Assembly: GCA_965203305.1 (NCBI GenBank)
Contig: OZ241874.1
Location: 3,286,001 to 3,350,000 of the forward strand
Length of the DNA: 64,000 nucleotides
Direction: 5' to 3'
From: Bin80 sp965203305
GTDB lineage: Bacteria; Bacteroidota; Rhodothermia; Rhodothermales; Bin80
The notes beneath the pieces are model-generated. The model was not told the origin of the DNA, did no database searches, and was given only the letters and a program-made list of their open reading frames with translations. Made by a program: the position numbers and the translations under genes. Shown here one piece after another: positions 47,587-57,024 of the stretch (positions are counted from its first letter, which is position 1; every line of letters starts with the position of its first letter).

Positions 47587-48202
47587 ACTACGAACTCATG
47601 GCATGAGTTATGATCAGCAACCCCTAACATTTTCTCGGAGCATGGTGCTACGAAAATATTGAGCATAGTCAAGTTGTCCGCAGCGGGACAACCTTTACAG
47701 TAAGCTCCTTGCAAAAATCCCAGATAGCAAAGAAATACCACCCTGATAGCCTAATAGTGCTTAAAGGCACATTGGGTAAGGTATAAGGATGTTGTTGTAA
47801 AAATCTCAGATCAGTACACCCCCTTCCTTTTGTTCGGTAACTTGATGTCGGAGAATTGTAACCTCAACTGCAATGAACTGACTGAATTTAATTACGAGGG
47901 CAACTGGGGCTATGAGGGACGCTCTTCCCACATGGACGAAGTCCTGCCCAGATTCCAATGTGTATTGAATTATTATTGGGATTGTGATTTCCTCGAATTT
48001 CGACTATGACAACCATGACTGACTCTAGAAATACACAAGGTGGGAAAATATCACTATTTGACGAAAATAGAAATTCCTTTTATCACCATAGCCACAACAG
48101 CCACCAAAGTCCATTCAGAAGCGTTGCATATAGTTGATTTGCCCCCTTCTCTCCGTTGACTCACCCTGCCCGGCAGTTCAGCATGGAGCCCATAGAGTTC
48201 AA
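47587..48202. other. Intergenic stretch with repeat copy D
   Basis: About 615 bases, AT-rich from 47800 on. It holds dispersed repeat copy D and otherwise no gene or RNA I can support. It separates the T9SS pseudoprotease from the TIR gene. Confidence 0.45.
47703..47808 (+). repeat. Dispersed repeat, copy D
   Basis: It begins agctccttgcaaaaatcc, has the core aatagtgcttaaaggcac and ends gttgttgtaaaaatctc. The right end is more degraded than in copies E and F. Confidence 0.55.
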
Positions 48203-48655
48203 CTAATCTCTCTTTCTGCATGATTTTCGATTCTTCCTTCTTGAATATCTCCTGATTGCGCCGACGATACTTTTGGAGTTCCAGTGAACCACTTCTACAG
48301 CCGCATCTCTTACAATTGACGAGATTCTAATGCTTCTCCATGGTCTGACGGCTATAATAGGCTTGGGATTTTGAAATCCCCGATTTGCCAGATGTATTTC
48401 AGTGTGAATCCACTCACTGTATGAGGAATAAACTCCCGCAATGACCAGAATAACACTACACCGGGCCATTTGATTACGGATGGCAAAGTACAAATCCTCT
48501 TCCGTACCATTAGTATGAACCGGATCATCCCGAGAGACCGAGTAGTTTTTAAAATTGAAGTAACTCGTCTCTTCAAGCAGTCTGCAGAGTCCATCGTAAT
48601 GTTGCCCATAATTCCAAGAATGACTGATAAACAGGTTATATGTTTTGAGGCTCAT
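48203..48655 (-). CDS. TIR-like (MTH538/ThsB-type) protein, solitary
   Basis: The 150-residue protein has the MTH538 TIR-like fold. It starts YNLFISHSWNYGQHYDGL and contains SVSRDDPVH, the helix LYFAIRNQMARCSVILVIAGVY, the WIHTEIHLANR segment with the Glu after Trp, and KPIIAVRPW. ThsB proteins of the Thoeris antiphage system have this fold and make a NAD-derived signal when a phage is sensed. No ThsA or other effector gene is adjacent in this window. It is the nearest gene to cas3, so it lies in a defence neighbourhood. The C-terminal 15 residues are very basic. Confidence 0.8.
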   Translation of the reverse strand: MSLKTYNLFISHSWNYGQHYDGLCRLLEETSYFNFKNYSVSRDDPVHTNGTEEDLYFAIRNQMARCSVILVIAGVYSSYSEWIHTEIHLANRGFQNPKPIIAVRPWRSIRISSIVRDAAVEVVHWNSKSIVGAIRRYSRRKNRKSCRKRD

Positions 48656-49012
48656 ACCATGATTTCAGTTTTTAGTTCTGTATACAGTAGACTTGCAGAT
48701 AGGTAACGATAGCAGCATTGGTAATGTTTCCTGTTGGGCTGAGTCAAGTCAAAAATCAGATGTTTCGGTGAAAGCAGTCACATTTGATCTAACAAGTACA
48801 GGTGGTTCACTACAATCTCTGAACTCTTTCCCAGATATGTGCCTGAGGCTCTTGCAAAAATACCACTATACCCGACCAAATGTGCCTGAAAGTACTCTCA
48901 GAGCGATATTTCCCTGTCATACGGGAATTTTGCAAGAGGTTCGTCTGATTTCAATGCTCTCAAAGTTCGAGCTTAATGGATGACGGAGGGATATTGAATG
49001 AGGCAAGAACAG
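48656..49012. other. Intergenic stretch with repeat copy E
   Basis: About 360 bases between the TIR gene and cas3. Apart from the dispersed repeat copy E, nothing recognised. The TIR gene promoter should be here, reading leftward. Confidence 0.45.
48845..48942 (-). repeat. Approximately 100-bp dispersed repeat, copy E (inverted orientation)
   Basis: It is among the best-preserved copies. It runs from gaggctcttgcaaaaatac to gaattttgcaagaggttc, two ends that pair over about 17 bases with few mismatches. The core atgtgcctgaaagtactc is the reverse complement of the core in copies A, C, D and F. Confidence 0.78.
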
Positions 49013-51655
49013 CTATGATTTTGGAGAATCTTGACGTTCAATGCCACAAGAGCCATAGTTGAACTGAAAATCACCAACAGTTAAACAAAACTCATTATTG
49101 CCACCAATACTTTCCAGTCTCGCTGATTCCAGCGTTTCCTTGCCCAGCTCTATGGATTTAGATGATCGAAACATATGTGCTGGCAAATTGAATGTTGTCA
49201 CATCTTTCCTGAAAGGACCGGGGCTTGGGGATGTCAGTTTTACGCGGAATCCATCGTCGCCAAGTCGAGTCCTGAGGCGAGTTTCGTTTTTCATTTTTCC
49301 GAAGGAGAAATCTATGTCAAAGGGTTCCGTTCTGGTTAGTGAATGAAGTCGGGCAATTTGAGATTCTGCAGATCCTTTTCCTGTGAGATCATTGAGATGA
49401 TTTTTCCATTCTGGACCAAGATCAGTCGCAAGTTCTCGGAGAAATCCTAAATGGGTGGCTTTCTCCACCAGTTCTCTGCACATGGAGGGGACTATCCATG
49501 GGCTTAAGTCTTCAATTGCACATCTTGTAGACTCAAGTCCGACGATATTCTCGTAAATGCCGCCTGACCGTGATGTTCCCATGCCATATTGGCGCAAGCC
49601 TCCTTCAAGTCCCTTTTCGAGACCAGATTCTGGCACAAGGACCAGGCATTCTGGATCACGGTGGACGGGTGGCCGATTCGCCCGAGGGTGCCTATGGAGA
49701 CGGCCAATGCGCTGGAGTAGGACATCCATAGGACACAGATCCGTGATCAGAAAATCGGCATCAATATCCAGAGACTGCTCCAGAGTCTGTGTTCCAATAA
49801 CAATCAGCCCATCTTCCCGTGTGGATTTCTTGCCGAGACTTTCCTCCACTGCACGGTCAAGCAGTTGACGGTCCTCAACCGAGAACCTGCTATGATGCAG
49901 AGTGGGCTGGTCAGCTACATGAAGTATAAAATTCTGCTTCCCGCTGGTGAGTATGGCATTGAACACGGATTGTGCGCTACCAACGGTGTTACGAATGACC
50001 AGAACTTTCGCACCTGCTTGTGCAGCCCGTACGGCAATTTCAGCAATGGCATCAGGGTTCTCAAGATGCTTGTCTGTATTTACCATAATGTTTTTGGGTA
50101 CATCACAAGAATTGATGGGTATGCATTCAGGATCTTTTGCTACATTCTCGGATAGTGTGAGTACAGGGTATGGGTAAGCTTGAGCATTGTTGTAGTCTGT
50201 AGTAACCCGTTCAGACTTATGCAGAAACTTATCCCGGGCAGTTGCCCCAAGTGTAGCGGACATGACAAGCGCGTACCCACCAGTTTTCAGATGTGCATGA
50301 AGAATATTGCGCAGGAGTGTAGACATGTATTGGCTACTGGCATGGACTTCATCAATTACCAGTAAACTCCTTGAGACAGATGCAGCCCTAAAATGCGCCC
50401 ACTTGATCCGCAGTCCGGCAAGTAAAATTTGATCCACGGTTCCAACCGCAACTGGCGCACTGAGAAATTTCCGGGGGCTCTCTGCCGCCCAGCGGGCAAG
50501 ACGGAGTTCATCATCTGGATCGTCATCCCAGTGGACAGTGAATTTATCATTGTGACCGTATTGACCACCATGCTCACCAGCCTTCAAATAGCCTGGAATG
50601 GCAAGAACGGTTTCGAATCTGTCGCGCTCGGGGAGAAGACGCATCATGGCATCAGATACGCGCTTGTGCAACTGCTTCGCTGCTGCACGGGTGGGAAGTG
50701 CGAAGTACAGACCATCAACAATCCCGGCCTCCCACAAGGCTGCAAACCTCAGAATCGCAGCTTCCGTTTTACCCGATCCTGTCTCGCTTTCAAGAATTAA
50801 TAACTTGGAATCAAGCGGAGCTTCTTGAACTGCCTTTTGGGCAGCTCTTGGAGAAGTATACCCAAAAAGATTTTGGACTCCTGTGTCACCGGGGGACTTA
50901 CCTGTTAGCCAGAATCGTCTGGCAAAGCCCTTTTTCCTCACAGCTTCCGCGGCGTTCGTACGTGCAATGGTCCAGTAATCTGGGTTAACCGCAGGCTCGA
51001 AAGGAAAGCAGTCTGAATCAGATCCAATCTGATCAGCAAGAGTAACCAGGCCGCAAAACAAGTGAGCGAGTTCAACTTTTTCTGGCAATGAGGGGCCGGT
51101 ACTTTCAAATGCTTCAGCGAACCATTTTCGCCCACATTTTTCCAGGATTTTTGTAGCAGAAACTGGATCATAGCCACCAGCAGATTCCCATAATTCTGGA
51201 GGACCAGAAGAACCTGTCTGATTGGACAAGCTCACAGGCCTGCCATGATGTGCCAAGGCGGCGTACAAAAGCGGAATAGATCCGTCTCCCCAATCTAACA
51301 AAGCCTTCAAGTTTAGTGCTTCACACATCTGAAGGTTATGCAGAAAAAATAGAGATTCTTTAATATGCCCAGCTTTTGCAGGTTTTTTTCTTGAATCTGG
51401 GGAATGGCGTTTGACTTTGAACTGAAAACCTGCATTGACTTTTCCATAGTCATGCAGGTAGGCGATGTAGGCAAGACGTGCACGAGTTACAGAATCCAAT
51501 TGAGCCATCCCACTGGCGGTAGCGACCCGGTTCTCCAGAATCGGATCAGCTAATAGCTCCAGAAAGCAGGCAGCTACATCAGCACAATGATATTCAAGGC
51601 GATGAAATTCGGAAGTCTTTTCACTGAATTTCCCCCAGGCGTATGAGTCATCCAT
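49013..51655 (-). CDS. cas3: CRISPR-associated helicase-nuclease Cas3 (type I-E)
   Basis: The 880-residue protein unwinds and degrades target DNA after Cascade binding. The HD nuclease domain has His23, His68-Asp69 (YLHDYGK) and His136-His137 (LAHHG). The helicase has Walker A SETGSGKTEAA (about 289-299), VIDEVHAS (DEVH at 435-438), SATLG and motif VI QRIGRLHRH (648-656). A C-terminal domain of about 150 residues follows. All key residues are present. It is divergent from cas8e with a 624-bp gap, so it is expressed separately from the Cascade operon. Confidence 0.96.
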   Translation of the reverse strand: MDDSYAWGKFSEKTSEFHRLEYHCADVAACFLELLADPILENRVATASGMAQLDSVTRARLAYIAYLHDYGKVNAGFQFKVKRHSPDSRKKPAKAGHIKESLFFLHNLQMCEALNLKALLDWGDGSIPLLYAALAHHGRPVSLSNQTGSSGPPELWESAGGYDPVSATKILEKCGRKWFAEAFESTGPSLPEKVELAHLFCGLVTLADQIGSDSDCFPFEPAVNPDYWTIARTNAAEAVRKKGFARRFWLTGKSPGDTGVQNLFGYTSPRAAQKAVQEAPLDSKLLILESETGSGKTEAAILRFAALWEAGIVDGLYFALPTRAAAKQLHKRVSDAMMRLLPERDRFETVLAIPGYLKAGEHGGQYGHNDKFTVHWDDDPDDELRLARWAAESPRKFLSAPVAVGTVDQILLAGLRIKWAHFRAASVSRSLLVIDEVHASSQYMSTLLRNILHAHLKTGGYALVMSATLGATARDKFLHKSERVTTDYNNAQAYPYPVLTLSENVAKDPECIPINSCDVPKNIMVNTDKHLENPDAIAEIAVRAAQAGAKVLVIRNTVGSAQSVFNAILTSGKQNFILHVADQPTLHHSRFSVEDRQLLDRAVEESLGKKSTREDGLIVIGTQTLEQSLDIDADFLITDLCPMDVLLQRIGRLHRHPRANRPPVHRDPECLVLVPESGLEKGLEGGLRQYGMGTSRSGGIYENIVGLESTRCAIEDLSPWIVPSMCRELVEKATHLGFLRELATDLGPEWKNHLNDLTGKGSAESQIARLHSLTRTEPFDIDFSFGKMKNETRLRTRLGDDGFRVKLTSPSPGPFRKDVTTFNLPAHMFRSSKSIELGKETLESARLESIGGNNEFCLTVGDFQFNYGSCGIERQDSPKS

Positions 51656-52279
51656 AATTATATAGGGTTCGAATTGTACATTTGCTGGTAAATTGGTTTA
51701 CAGACTTGGTGATTTTGAGTACTAGTTCGGCCGTATTACACAAAATCATAGAGCGTGCCACTTTGGATTCTGAATTACGCCAGAAGGAGAAAGATAATTC
51801 AGAAAGCTTGATTTTGGAGGCATGGTGCAGTTTTGGACAACAGTACTCGGGGAATGGTGCAGAGAATAGTCTGTTGTTTCTTCAAAATGGTGCCTTACGG
51901 TGAGTTCAATCAGCAAAATCAGGGAGTTATATACATGAATAACCATAGGGAAATTCCCGCGTTCACTATGACTACTCTTTTGCTTTGCACCACGGCTCTG
52001 GGCCAAGAAACCACGGCATGATTGCTCATTTGGGCCTCTTGCAAGAATTCCGTCTGACGAACGAAGTATCGCTCTGAAAGTGCTTGCAGGCATATCAGAT
52101 TGGTAATAGGGATATTTTTGCAAGAGCTCGCATGTATATAATTCTAGAAAATTATCTTATATTCGGATTTTCATCACCGCTCTGCTTCTGATGGTAGACA
52201 ATATCAAGTACGGATAAGACTTCAGGGATACGTTACATGGGACGGCATTAGACTTTATACTCGCTCTCTGCACGCACAA
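51656..52279. promoter_or_regulatory. Divergent cas3 / cas8e upstream region
   Basis: About 620 bases must contain the promoters of cas3 (leftward) and of the cas8e operon (rightward). Dispersed repeat copy F lies within it, 150 bp before cas8e. A small frame from 51935 encodes a signal-peptide-like MNNHREIPAF followed by LLLCTTALGQ, ending at TGA 52019-52021, perhaps a scrap of a secreted protein gene. I could not define promoter boxes or an operator. Confidence 0.5.
52033..52128 (+). repeat. Approximately 100-bp dispersed repeat, copy F
   Basis: It begins ggcctcttgcaagaattc and ends gatatttttgcaagagctc, with the core ctctgaaagtgcttgcaggc between. It lies inside the divergent cas3/cas8e control region, so it could affect cas transcription. 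Confidence 0.78.
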
Positions 52280-53887
52280 ATGCACAATCTTCTTGATGAC
52301 AAACTCATTCGCGTCGAATTAGACGGGCGGGGCGCGATAGAGGAACTTTCGTTACCAGAAGTTTATGAGGCACTCTCGCTTGACCGAGTAGATGCATTTA
52401 CGGGTTTAAGACCCCATCAAAGGCACGCTTGGCATGCGTTTTTGTCCCAGTTGGCAGTGATCGCGTTGCATGAGAAAATGGGAAATGAATCTCTTCATGA
52501 ATTGGATGCAGTGGACTGGTATGATGCTCTGCGAGGATTAACCGCAAGGTATGAGAATGATGAGCCTTGGCAAGTTGTTGCGAATGACCCGACTCGCCCC
52601 GCTTTCATGCAACCTCCAAGTCCAAAGGGGCTTGCAGAGTACAAAAAGTATGTTTTTTCACCTGATGACTTGGATGTATTAGTGACAGCAAAGAATCATG
52701 AAGTAAAGCAGAACATAGCAATCTGGCACTCTTTGGACGACTGGGTTTATGCTTTGGTCAGCTTGCAGACAATGGCACCCTTTTCAGGGAGCGGCAACTA
52801 TGGTATTTCCCGAATGAAGGGCGGCTATTCTTCCAGACCATGTTTGGGATTAAAGCCAGGAGACGGCAAGATGGGGACTCACCTCTTTCACGACATTGGT
52901 CATATGATTAATTGTCGTAGCGAGGTTTTGGAGAGGTACCCAGACTACTACCAGGAAGAGGGAGGCCTGTCACTACTCTGGCTAGAACCTTGGGACGGAG
53001 CTACTTCATTAAGTCTTGGCAGGCTGGACCCCTATTATATTGAGGTGTGCCGCAGAGTCCGCCTCTGTCTTGATGGTACACAGGTCATTGCCAAGAGGGC
53101 AACCTCCTCAAAACCCCGCATTAATGCAAAGGATGCTAATGGAGATCTGGGGGATCATTGGACACCGGTTGATAGGGAAAGAGGCTGGTCTCTATCCCTA
53201 AGTGCTGCTCGTTTTCATTACGAGAAACTAACTGAGCTCTTGTTTAGGGGTACTTTTTCTCTTCCTAACGCAATGAAGGTGAGTGGCAGTGGAGGAAGAT
53301 CATGGAAGCTCGTTATCAGGGGGTTGGCGGGTGGTCAAGGGAAAACTGAGGGATATTACGAACGCACTGACTTGGCATTCTCGGGAAAAACAGTGACCGT
53401 CCTGCCTTACCTCCGTCCGAAAGATGATTCAGATTTGGCTTCACTAGTCAGGAAACAGCTGGATGAAGTTGGTGGTATTGCAAAAGCACTAAAAACCGGT
53501 ATTGCAGTGGCTGCGAGTGGAAAAAAAGAACTGGCAAAACCAGACTGGCAAAAATCTACACCTTACATAGCAAGATTCCATCGGAAGGTAGATTCATTTT
53601 TCTTCTCGTTTCTGGATAGACGTTATGTTGCTGAGGAGAAGGGCGAGAAACTTGTTCGGAGAGAGTTCGGTGTTCTTTTAGTTTCAATTGCAAGAGAAAT
53701 TTTCCGGTTTGCAATTCGTTCAACACCATGCCCTATATTTTGGCGCTACAGGGCCCAAGCACTGGCTGTAATGATCTTTAATGCTGAACTGCGGAAATCA
53801 GCATTTTCCGATGATCCTGAGGTATTTTCTCAACAAGAGCCCAAGATGAAGACAGCCCCTGATACTTACACTTATGAGGAATCGTAA
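52280..53887 (+). CDS. cas8e: Type I-E Cascade large subunit Cas8e (Cse1/CasA)
   Basis: The 535-residue protein is the large subunit of Cascade that recognises the PAM and recruits Cas3. It begins HNLLDDKLIRVELDGRGAIE, the usual Cse1 start, followed by EELSLPEVYEAL and the TGLRPHQRHAWHAFL segment. The later WLEPWDGATSLSLGRLDPYY region is typical of the family. The end overlaps the start of cas11 by 14 bases. The operon cas8e to cas1 is tightly packed, with overlaps at four junctions. Confidence 0.94.
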   Translation: MHNLLDDKLIRVELDGRGAIEELSLPEVYEALSLDRVDAFTGLRPHQRHAWHAFLSQLAVIALHEKMGNESLHELDAVDWYDALRGLTARYENDEPWQVVANDPTRPAFMQPPSPKGLAEYKKYVFSPDDLDVLVTAKNHEVKQNIAIWHSLDDWVYALVSLQTMAPFSGSGNYGISRMKGGYSSRPCLGLKPGDGKMGTHLFHDIGHMINCRSEVLERYPDYYQEEGGLSLLWLEPWDGATSLSLGRLDPYYIEVCRRVRLCLDGTQVIAKRATSSKPRINAKDANGDLGDHWTPVDRERGWSLSLSAARFHYEKLTELLFRGTFSLPNAMKVSGSGGRSWKLVIRGLAGGQGKTEGYYERTDLAFSGKTVTVLPYLRPKDDSDLASLVRKQLDEVGGIAKALKTGIAVAASGKKELAKPDWQKSTPYIARFHRKVDSFFFSFLDRRYVAEEKGEKLVRREFGVLLVSIAREIFRFAIRSTPCPIFWRYRAQALAVMIFNAELRKSAFSDDPEVFSQQEPKMKTAPDTYTYEES

Positions 53888-54401
53888 TAACACACTGAAA
53901 CAAATCGTCCCCGAAATTGCAAAAATCGTGGCTAAGCTTGGATCAGGCCCTGCAGCAGAGTTGCGACGTGGCCCGACGAGCGGAGCGGGCGTAGCCGCTT
54001 ATTGGCGCATTGCTGCTGAGTATGACTTTGAGATCTCGGATCGTATAATGCCAAAACTTGTGCAGATCGTGGCAATTTTAACTCCCAAGGGAAACATCGG
54101 AGAACGCCCCTTCTTTTCCGCTCACAATCCGAAAGTGCCAATGGGGCAAGCACTTTGCAATGCAGGTATTTCCGAATTACGATTATCAAGGTTTCTTGAT
54201 ACCCCAAAACCCATGCGACCTGATTCTGCAGTGCGTATCTCCAGGAGGCTCTCTGGAAGTGAGCAGGCACAATTTGATTTGATAACCCTAGCACATTTTC
54301 TTTATTCCAACAGAGATGGGACTGCTGAAAGAATAGCCCGGGATTATTATAGAACTGAGTATAAGAAAACCTTAAACCTGGAGGATCATAAAGATGAATG
54401 A
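53874..54401 (+). CDS. cse2: Type I-E Cascade small subunit Cas11 (Cse2/CasB)
   Basis: The 175-residue all-helical Cse2 protein stabilises the R-loop in Cascade as a dimer. Visible features are LRRGPTSGAGVAAYWRIA near residue 30, the RPFFSAHNPKVPMGQALC stretch and LSRFLDTPKP, all typical of the family. It overlaps cas7 by eight bases (ATGAATGA). Confidence 0.93.
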   Translation: MRNRNNTLKQIVPEIAKIVAKLGSGPAAELRRGPTSGAGVAAYWRIAAEYDFEISDRIMPKLVQIVAILTPKGNIGERPFFSAHNPKVPMGQALCNAGISELRLSRFLDTPKPMRPDSAVRISRRLSGSEQAQFDLITLAHFLYSNRDGTAERIARDYYRTEYKKTLNLEDHKDE

Positions 54402-55530
54402 AGCAAAATTTTTACAAATTCATAGTTTGCATGGATATGCAGGTGTACTTCTGAATCGGGACGACTCTGGCCTGTCCAAGAGGCTGGTTTACGGTGGTGT
54501 TCCGCGTACTAGGATATCATCTCAGTGCCTTAAGCGTCACTGGAGAATGAGCGAGGGAGTACACTCGTTACAATTAATTGATCATACCACGGCCGCTATA
54601 CGTTCCCGCGAAATCGTGACAAGGCGTGTCATGGGACCACTTGAAGATTTGGATATTGACCGCGAAGTATTTGGATTGCTGGATAGTACATTCCAAGTTT
54701 CTGTATACGGAGAGAAGGGAGGAGCGAAGAAAAGTCGACAGCCACTTTTGCTGGGGGAGCCAGAAATCAATTATTTGGCGGAAGAAGCACGAAAACTTGC
54801 CCAGAGATATGCCCACGACATTGAGGGGGCAAAAGAGGCTGTTGCTGAATGGAGGAAAAACTCAAGGGCAAATATGAGTGCACTTCGTGAAAGTACAAGG
54901 CTGCCGGGTGGCATAGCCTCTGCACTATTCGGAAGGATGGTCACATCCGATCCTGCCGCCAATATAGATGCAGCAATTCACGTAGCTCATTCAATCACAG
55001 TACATGCGGAGGAGACTGAGTTTGATTATTTTACGGTAGTGGATGATTTGCAATCTGACGAAGATGCCGGTGCAAGTCATATTGGTGAAACTGAGCTCAA
55101 CTCTGCTCTATTCTATGGTTATGTAGTAATTGACAGAGGTATACTCCTAGACAATCTGGGAGGAGACTCTCAACTGGCAGGGAAAATAGTCTCGAACTTG
55201 GTGAACTTGATCGCTACGACATCGCCCGGTGCCAAGTTGGGATCAACATCTCCCTACGGTTATGCAGACTGGATGATGGTAGAAGCAGGTAATTGGCAGC
55301 CTCGTAGTCTCTGTGGAGCATACAGAGAGCCTTGTACTGCAAGGGTAAAGGATGCCGTTCAGCGAATTGACAGGCACCTGTCCAGTGTAGATGAGGCATA
55401 CCAATCGGGGGAGACCCGCAGATTTTTTTGCGTCAACAATGAGTTGTCCTGCTCAAGAGCGACGAAGACAGCCTCTCTTCAATCTTTTGCTGACTGGGCA
55501 GGACAAACCATGACTTCCGGGTACAAATAA
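54394..55530 (+). CDS. cas7e: Type I-E Cascade backbone subunit Cas7e (Cse4/CasC)
   Basis: The 378-residue RAMP protein forms the six-copy backbone along the crRNA. The start FLQIHSLHGYAGVLLNRDDSG and the following GGVPRTRISSQCLKRHWR are diagnostic. ASALFGRMVTSD and IDAAIHVAHSITVHAEE follow, the latter matching the conserved AHxxTxH region. Its stop shares one base with the cas5 start (TAATG). Confidence 0.95.
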   Translation: MNEAKFLQIHSLHGYAGVLLNRDDSGLSKRLVYGGVPRTRISSQCLKRHWRMSEGVHSLQLIDHTTAAIRSREIVTRRVMGPLEDLDIDREVFGLLDSTFQVSVYGEKGGAKKSRQPLLLGEPEINYLAEEARKLAQRYAHDIEGAKEAVAEWRKNSRANMSALRESTRLPGGIASALFGRMVTSDPAANIDAAIHVAHSITVHAEETEFDYFTVVDDLQSDEDAGASHIGETELNSALFYGYVVIDRGILLDNLGGDSQLAGKIVSNLVNLIATTSPGAKLGSTSPYGYADWMMVEAGNWQPRSLCGAYREPCTARVKDAVQRIDRHLSSVDEAYQSGETRRFFCVNNELSCSRATKTASLQSFADWAGQTMTSGYK

Positions 55531-56246
55531 TGCAATGGATCCGTCTGTACTTTGCAGCACCACTTGCATCGTTCGGCGGCGAAGCCATTGATGCTCATGG
55601 TATTATACGGGATGTGCCGGCCTTGTCAATGGTTACCGGTTTACTGGCCAATGCTTTAGGTTGGACTCGTTCAATGAGAGATCAACACCAAAGTCTTCAG
55701 GATCGTGTCGTGTTTGGGGCTGCTTGGGAATCGTCTCAATCTCCAAGAGATTATATGGTTGACTATCAGACGGCTAAAATCGCCAAGAGTGACAAGGCAT
55801 GGACAACTATGGGCAGGATTGCAAGGCGTGATGGGGGTTCAAAAACATTTGAAGGATCGCATCAGAGATGGCAACACTACCATTGTGATCTGAGCATGAC
55901 GTTGGTGATTAGTGTTCTGTATCCCGATGTATCACCCACTCTGGATGAGTTGGCGGAGGCGCTAATAAAACCCGCCAGACCGCTATTTATAGGGCGGAAG
56001 TCATGTTTACCGTCTGATACCATTTATCAAGGCAGACTGAACGATTTTCCGACAGCATTCAGTGCTCTGAGAGCATCTGTTCCCAAAAATGAATCTGGCC
56101 TTCTGGCTTATTGGCCAGGAAGTGAAATGAGAGAAGAAGCTACAAGAGTCCTTACAATCACAGACCAGCGCGACTGGTTCAGCCGACACCACGGGGGTGC
56201 CCGTCAGATTTGTGAGGGTAGAATCAGGGCAGTGGTTGAGGAATGA
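55530..56246 (+). CDS. cas5e: Type I-E Cascade subunit Cas5e (CasD)
   Basis: The 238-residue RAMP protein binds the 5' handle of the crRNA. It begins WIRLYFAAPLASFGGEAID and continues with IRDVPALSMVTGLLANALGW, the standard Cas5e pattern. RPLFIGRKSCLPS follows later, corresponding to the conserved PLFLGRKSCPP motif. It overlaps cas6e by four bases (ATGA). Confidence 0.95.
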   Translation: MQWIRLYFAAPLASFGGEAIDAHGIIRDVPALSMVTGLLANALGWTRSMRDQHQSLQDRVVFGAAWESSQSPRDYMVDYQTAKIAKSDKAWTTMGRIARRDGGSKTFEGSHQRWQHYHCDLSMTLVISVLYPDVSPTLDELAEALIKPARPLFIGRKSCLPSDTIYQGRLNDFPTAFSALRASVPKNESGLLAYWPGSEMREEATRVLTITDQRDWFSRHHGGARQICEGRIRAVVEE

Positions 56247-57004
56247 GCCTCTCTCTGGCGAACATCCCCTGTGATATCAGGCATCTCAGACACTGGGGGG
56301 CTGGGCGAGGGCTAGTTGTTAAGGGCATCTTTGATGAAGGGTATGCACTCCACAAGCTCCTGTCCGAATCATTCGGTATGCGTGTCCTTCAACCTTTCAG
56401 GCTCTTTGCCTCACTGAGAGGACGGAGGGGGGCTATCTACGCATACTGCAACATTGATAGAGGTGAACTGCGGGACTTAGCTCAGTCGTTCGCATTCCCA
56501 GAGGTATCCGATATACTCAAACTCAATCAGTTGCGTTGTAAGAAAATGCCATCTCAATTTCGGCGTGATCAACGATTAGGGTTTGATATCAGAGTCCGAC
56601 CCGTTCGCAGATCAAGATTAGAGATAAATCCTGTAACAGGAAGTCAAACTGGCAGGAGATCATCACGCTCTGAAATTGATTCTTATGTATGGGAGCGCGT
56701 CCATTCCGACTCATCTGCTCAATCAAGTGCATCGGAGCAGGAACTCACACGTGAAGGAGTTTATCGAAATTGGTTGTCAGAGCGCATGGGTTCAGCGGCA
56801 AAATTGGAGGAATGTTCTCTACATGCTTTCAAGCGTAGCAAAGTAATCCGGGGGCAGTTTCGGCTTAACGAGGGACCAGATGTCATCCTACATGGTACAC
56901 TCAGTGTTCAAGATGGTGACCGGTTTAGGTACCTACTTCAAAATGGTATTGGTCGCCACCGTGCATTTGGATATGGTATGCTCTTGTTGCGTCCTGCAAG
57001 ATAA
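56243..57004 (+). CDS. cas6e: Type I-E crRNA-processing endonuclease Cas6e (CasE)
   Basis: The 253-residue protein cuts the pre-crRNA within each repeat hairpin. Features are DEGYALHKLLSESFG near residue 30 with the active-site His (YALHKLL), FDIRVRPVRRSR in the middle, and the C-terminal glycine-rich loop LLQNGIGRHRAFGYGMLLL. These match the family pattern, in which a Tyr and a His are catalytic. The repeat of the array contains a suitable GC-rich inverted repeat. Confidence 0.94.
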   Translation: MSLSLANIPCDIRHLRHWGAGRGLVVKGIFDEGYALHKLLSESFGMRVLQPFRLFASLRGRRGAIYAYCNIDRGELRDLAQSFAFPEVSDILKLNQLRCKKMPSQFRRDQRLGFDIRVRPVRRSRLEINPVTGSQTGRRSSRSEIDSYVWERVHSDSSAQSSASEQELTREGVYRNWLSERMGSAAKLEECSLHAFKRSKVIRGQFRLNEGPDVILHGTLSVQDGDRFRYLLQNGIGRHRAFGYGMLLLRPAR

Positions 57005-57024
57005 TTCGGCGAAAGTCGAATAGA

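Noticed and set aside
49947..50177. Plus-strand short frames within cas3
   Set aside because: They are antisense to the conserved Cas3 helicase domain and have no features.
51660..51680. GGTTCGAATT resembling a tRNA T-arm
   Set aside because: No acceptor, D or anticodon stems can be built around it; it lies just before the cas3 start.
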